A stretch of 8,513 bases of DNA, taken from assembly GCA_013362835.1 (NCBI GenBank), contig JABFVJ010000271.1, positions 1 through 8,513 of the forward strand, written 5' to 3'. Origin of the DNA: Nonomuraea sp. Its GTDB lineage: Bacteria > Actinomycetota > Actinomycetes > Streptosporangiales > Streptosporangiaceae. A program made the translations under genes and the position numbers. Shown in pieces: positions 5,781-8,513 of this stretch (position 1 is its first letter; every line of letters starts with the position of its first letter). Under the pieces are notes generated by a model. The model saw only the letters and a program-made list of their open reading frames with translations. It ran no database searches and was not told where the DNA came from.

Positions 5781-5809
5781 AACGTATCGATGACGGAAAA
5801 CCGCAGCAA
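5781..5809 (-). promoter_or_regulatory. Sigma70-type promoter of the regulator-oxidase operon
   Basis: On the minus strand a -35 hexamer TTGCTG (5809-5804) and a -10 hexamer TACGTT (5786-5781) are separated by exactly 17 bp. Transcription is predicted to start near 5774, inside the palindromic operator. Spacing and both hexamers are close to consensus, which is uncommon in DNA this GC-rich. The promoter lies between the NmrA-like gene and the regulator, so the operon can be expressed separately from the upstream gene. Confidence 0.65.
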
Positions 5810-5842
5810 GAGGGGGGTGCCTAACGAATCGGTAACCCGGGA

Positions 5843-6730
5843 TCAGCCGCCCGTGGGGCGTTCGTAGCCCTCGTCGCCGCCGTAGACGCGCAGGTCGGGG
5901 TCGCGCTCGGGCTGGGTCGCCGGGCTGGTCGGCGAGGCGGTGTGCTCCTCGGCGAAGTCGTCGGAGGCCACCGGAGGCGGCGGGAACAGGTAGTCGTGCC
6001 AGGTGATCTCGCCCATGGGCTCGGCGTCGGTGACGAACGTGCCGGCGCGCTGGGCGGCGGCCGTCCTGCCGGGGTAGCGCACGGACAGGCACAGGCGGCG
6101 CAGGTGGCGGGCGTCGAGCCAGGTCCTGACCAGCTCCTCGGTGTCGAGGACCTGCGGGCCGCCGTACTCGACGACCCTGTCGACCGGGCCGCCGGCGAGC
6201 AGCGCGGCCAGGCGGGCGGCGACGTCGTTCACGTGCACGGGCTGCCAGGGCAGCGTGCGGTCGACCGGCAGCAGCGGCAGGCCGGCGAAGTCGCGCAGCA
6301 GCTTGTCGAGCCACTGGTGGTACTGGGTGGCGCGGACGACCGTCCAGCCGAGGCCGCTCTGCCTGATCAGCCGCTCGGCCTCCAGCTTGTGCCGGTAGGC
6401 CGGCGCGCGGTCCGCGCCGACGATCGAGGTCAGCAGCAGGTGCGCGGCTCCGGCCTCGCGGGCCGCCGCGACGAGCGTGCGGGTCCCGGCCAGGTCCACG
6501 TGCCCTCGTCCCTTGCGGCCGCTGGTGGCGAGGTGCGCGACGGCCTCGACGTCACGTACGGACTCCGCGACGCCGCTGCCCGCGGCCAGGTCGCCCCACA
6601 CCCACTCGACGCCCCCGCGGCTCTCGTGCCGCGTACGGCTCAACGCTCGTACCTGATGGCCCGCCCTGAGCAGGACGGGCACCAGGGCCCTGCCGAGCGT
6701 GCCGGTGGCTCCCGTGACCAGTATGCGCAT
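5843..6730 (-). CDS. NAD(P)-binding protein of the atypical SDR / NmrA-like family
   Basis: This 295-residue protein has an N-terminal Rossmann fold with the dinucleotide motif GATGTLG (7-13), immediately after the first beta strand MRILVT. Asp47 in WGDL and the following DVEAVAHLA (60-68) are typical of NmrA/NAD(P)H-binding proteins. LTSIVGAD (100-107) and YRHKLEAE (112-119) resemble the Ser and Tyr-x-x-x-Lys regions of the SDR superfamily. VVRATQYHQW (131-140) is also a family signature. Members act as reductases, epimerases or NADPH/NADP sensors, and the substrate cannot be told. Residues from about 248 to 295 form a Pro-, Asp- and Glu-rich tail beyond the fold, probably disordered. The start is supported by AGGGGA six bases upstream. 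No clear terminator lies between it and the regulator promoter. It diverges from the ThDP enzyme gene. Confidence 0.88.
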   Translation of the reverse strand: MRILVTGATGTLGRALVPVLLRAGHQVRALSRTRHESRGGVEWVWGDLAAGSGVAESVRDVEAVAHLATSGRKGRGHVDLAGTRTLVAAAREAGAAHLLLTSIVGADRAPAYRHKLEAERLIRQSGLGWTVVRATQYHQWLDKLLRDFAGLPLLPVDRTLPWQPVHVNDVAARLAALLAGGPVDRVVEYGGPQVLDTEELVRTWLDARHLRRLCLSVRYPGRTAAAQRAGTFVTDAEPMGEITWHDYLFPPPPVASDDFAEEHTASPTSPATQPERDPDLRVYGGDEGYERPTGG

Positions 6731-6736
6731 ACCGGG

Positions 6737-6742
6737 TCCCCT
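6737..6742 (-). promoter_or_regulatory. Ribosome-binding site of the NmrA-like gene
   Basis: AGGGGA on the minus strand lies six bases upstream of the ATG at 6730. It agrees with the N-terminal Rossmann match in fixing the start. Confidence 0.55.
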
Positions 6743-6757
6743 ACCCCCGCATTCCCT

Positions 6758-6777
6758 CGAAATGACAATGAATTTCG
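6758..6777. promoter_or_regulatory. Inverted repeat in an AT-rich patch of the divergent promoter region
   Basis: CGAAAT (6758-6763) and ATTTCG (6772-6777) form 6-bp arms around an 8-bp spacer. The patch is notably AT-rich and sits about midway between the NmrA-like gene and the ThDP enzyme gene. It could be an operator serving both genes. No convincing -10/-35 pair was found for either gene in 6731-6819. Confidence 0.35.
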
Positions 6778-6819
6778 CGCCGGAGTCTGTGAGCGGCAGA
6801 GTGGGGTAGTGGCGCTCAT

Positions 6820-8513
6820 ATGGCTCGTATCGCAGCGGAATCCCTGATCGAACGGCTCGCCGAGTGGGGGGTCGACACCGTCTTCGGCCTGCCGGGCGAC
6901 GGCATCAACGGCATCATGGAGGGGCTGCGCCGCCATCGCGACCGGGTGCGGTTCGTGCTGGTGCACCACGAGGAGGCGGCGGCCTTCATGGCCACCGGCT
7001 ACGCCAAGGCCACCGGCCGCATCGGCGTGTGCCTGGCCACCTCGGGCCCCGGCGGCATCCACCTGCTCAACGGCCTGTACGACGCCAAGCTCGACCACGC
7101 GCCGGTCCTCGCCATCACGGGCATGCAGGAGACCGCCGTGCTCGGCACCGGCTACCAGCAGGAGGTCCACCTCGACAAGCTGTTCGCCGACGTGGCCGAG
7201 TACAACATGATGATCAGCAACCCGGCCCAGCTCCCGTCGCTGGTGGACCTGGCGATCAGAACGGCCTACGCGCGGCGCGGCGTCGCCCACCTCACGCTGC
7301 CCAACGACATCCAGGTGGCCGACGCGGGGGCGGACCCGTACAAGACGGTCGCGCCGGTGCGGACGCCGGAGACCGCGCCGCTGTACCTGCGGCCGTCCGG
7401 GCTGCCGCGCCAGGAGGACCTGGAGTGGGCGGCCGAGGTGCTCAACAACGCCGAACGGCCGGCCATGCTGGTCGGGCAGGGCGCGCTGCACGCCAGGCAG
7501 GAGGTGCTGGCGGTGGCCGAGGCGCTGGGGGCGCCGGTGGTCAAGACGCTGCCCGGCAAGGCGGTCGTCCCGGACGACTCGCCGTACACGACGGGCGGGA
7601 TCGGGCTGCTCGGCACCAAGCCGAGCGAGGAGCTGATGGAGGAGGCCGACGTCCTGTTCATGGTCGGCACGAACTTCCCCTACTCGAAGTTCCTGCCGGA
7701 GCCGGGCAAGGCGCGGGTGGTGCAGTTCGAGGCTGAGCCGACCCGGGCGGGGGCGCGGGTGCCGACCGACGTACCGGTGGTGTGCGACGCCCAGGAGGGC
7801 CTGCGGGAGCTGCTGCCGCTGCTGACCCGCAGGAATGGGAACGGTCATCTCGCGAAATATCAGAAGATGATGGCGAAGTGGCGCTCGGACATGGACGCCC
7901 TGGAGAACCCGGACAGAGACCCCATCGCCCCCCAGTACGCCATGTCGGTCATCGACGACCTGGCCGCCGACGACGCCATCCTGACCTGCGACAGCGGCAC
8001 GATCGCCACCTGGGCCGCCCGCCACTGGACGATCCGCGGCGACCGCCAGTTCTACCTGTCGGGCACGCTGGCCACCATGGCCCCCGGCCTGCCGTACGCC
8101 ATCGCCATGCAGCACGCCTTCCCCGGCCGCCAGGTCATCGCCTACGTCGGCGACGGCGGCTTCGCGATGCTGATGGCCGAGTTCCTGACCGCCGCCCAGC
8201 ACCGGCTGCCGGTCAAGGTCGTCATCAACAACAACAACTCGCTCGGCCAGATCCTGTGGGAGCAGATGGTGCTCGGCTACCCCGAGCACGGCGTGCGCTT
8301 CGCCCAGCCGGAGGCCGACTACTCGGTCTGGGCCAGGGCCTGCGGCGGGTTCGGCGCGAAGGTCACCAAGGCGGGCGACGTGGCCCCGGCCATCAGGCAG
8401 GCGCTGGCCCACGACGGCCCGGCCCTGGTCGACGTGGACGTGAACCCGAACGAGCCGCCCATGCCCGGCAAGGTCTCCTACGAGCAGGCCAAGAGCTTCG
8501 CCCAGGCGTTCCT
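6820..8513 (+). CDS. ThDP-dependent enzyme, pyruvate oxidase / pyruvate:quinone oxidoreductase type (PoxB-like), 3' truncated by the window
   Basis: An open frame of 564 codons runs from the ATG at 6820 off the right edge. It shows the three-domain layout of ThDP- and FAD-binding pyruvate oxidases. The N-terminal PYR domain has FGLPGDGIN (22-30), the cofactor-activating Glu51 in HHEEAAAFMATGYAKATGR (49-67), and SGPGGIHLLNGLYDAKLDH (75-93). The central domain includes VGTNFPYSKFLP (282-293). The C-terminal PP domain has the ThDP/Mg motif starting YVGDGGFAM (442-450) and ending INNNN (469-473). The HLLNGLYDAK stretch and Tyr-Gln-Gln-Glu (112-115) favour the PoxB group over acetolactate synthase. 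The reaction would be oxidative decarboxylation of pyruvate to acetate (quinone acceptor) or acetyl phosphate. The usual Ile-Asp-Ile-xx-Pro FAD segment reads QFEAEP (302-307). The closing EQAKSFAQAF suggests only 20-35 residues are missing, including any lipid-binding tail. No strong ribosome site precedes the ATG. Confidence 0.9.
   Translation, partial: MARIAAESLIERLAEWGVDTVFGLPGDGINGIMEGLRRHRDRVRFVLVHHEEAAAFMATGYAKATGRIGVCLATSGPGGIHLLNGLYDAKLDHAPVLAITGMQETAVLGTGYQQEVHLDKLFADVAEYNMMISNPAQLPSLVDLAIRTAYARRGVAHLTLPNDIQVADAGADPYKTVAPVRTPETAPLYLRPSGLPRQEDLEWAAEVLNNAERPAMLVGQGALHARQEVLAVAEALGAPVVKTLPGKAVVPDDSPYTTGGIGLLGTKPSEELMEEADVLFMVGTNFPYSKFLPEPGKARVVQFEAEPTRAGARVPTDVPVVCDAQEGLRELLPLLTRRNGNGHLAKYQKMMAKWRSDMDALENPDRDPIAPQYAMSVIDDLAADDAILTCDSGTIATWAARHWTIRGDRQFYLSGTLATMAPGLPYAIAMQHAFPGRQVIAYVGDGGFAMLMAEFLTAAQHRLPVKVVINNNNSLGQILWEQMVLGYPEHGVRFAQPEADYSVWARACGGFGAKVTKAGDVAPAIRQALAHDGPALVDVDVNPNEPPMPGKVSYEQAKSFAQAF

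Noticed and set aside
5810..5842. Terminator after the NmrA-like gene
   Set aside because: The only symmetric elements are short palindromes such as CCCGGG and GGTAACC. No stem of useful length plus T-run could be built.
6640..8412. A 590-codon minus-strand frame opposite the ThDP enzyme
   Set aside because: It is antisense to an enzyme with intact cofactor motifs, and the translated sequence has no family resemblance.

Overview
The window is very GC-rich, with strong G/C bias at third codon positions, G/A-rich ribosome sites, an apparently leaderless promoter and actinobacterial-type gene families. It is almost certainly chromosomal DNA of a high-GC actinobacterium. A filamentous genus of the Streptosporangiales type would fit, but that is only an impression. 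No rRNA, tRNA, CRISPR, phage, transposon or plasmid gene was seen.

Layout: (1) 62-805 (+), a crotonase / enoyl-CoA hydratase-family protein, converging on (2) 1031-2311 (-), a BBE-type FAD-linked oxidoreductase. The gap between them holds three 32-bp tandem repeats that run into the stop codon of the oxidoreductase. (3) 2398-3597 (+), a stand-alone LigD-type primase-polymerase, divergent from gene 2 across 86 bp and apparently leaderless. (4) Two imperfect 43-bp tandem repeats with small hairpins fill the next convergent gap (3598-3683). (5) 3704-5119 (-), a DAO-family FAD oxidase of the gamma-glutamylputrescine oxidase type, translationally coupled to (6) 5116-5739 (-), an XRE-cupin regulator of the PuuR type. 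A well-spaced promoter and a perfect 17-bp palindrome lie just upstream of gene 6. (7) 5843-6730 (-), an NmrA-like atypical SDR protein. (8) 6820 to the right edge (+), a pyruvate oxidase / pyruvate:quinone oxidoreductase-type ThDP enzyme, cut off by the window end about 20-35 residues short of its usual C-terminus.

The genes do not form one pathway. The only clear functional unit is the regulator-oxidase pair (genes 5 and 6), probably an autoregulated amine or amino-acid oxidation module. The polymerase points to DNA repair by end-joining or gap filling, but no Ku or ligase gene is visible. I do not see a convincing undescribed multi-gene system. The observations most worth following are the palindromic operator over a predicted +1, the stand-alone polymerase, and the tandem-repeat arrays in both convergent intergenic regions, each abutting a stop codon.
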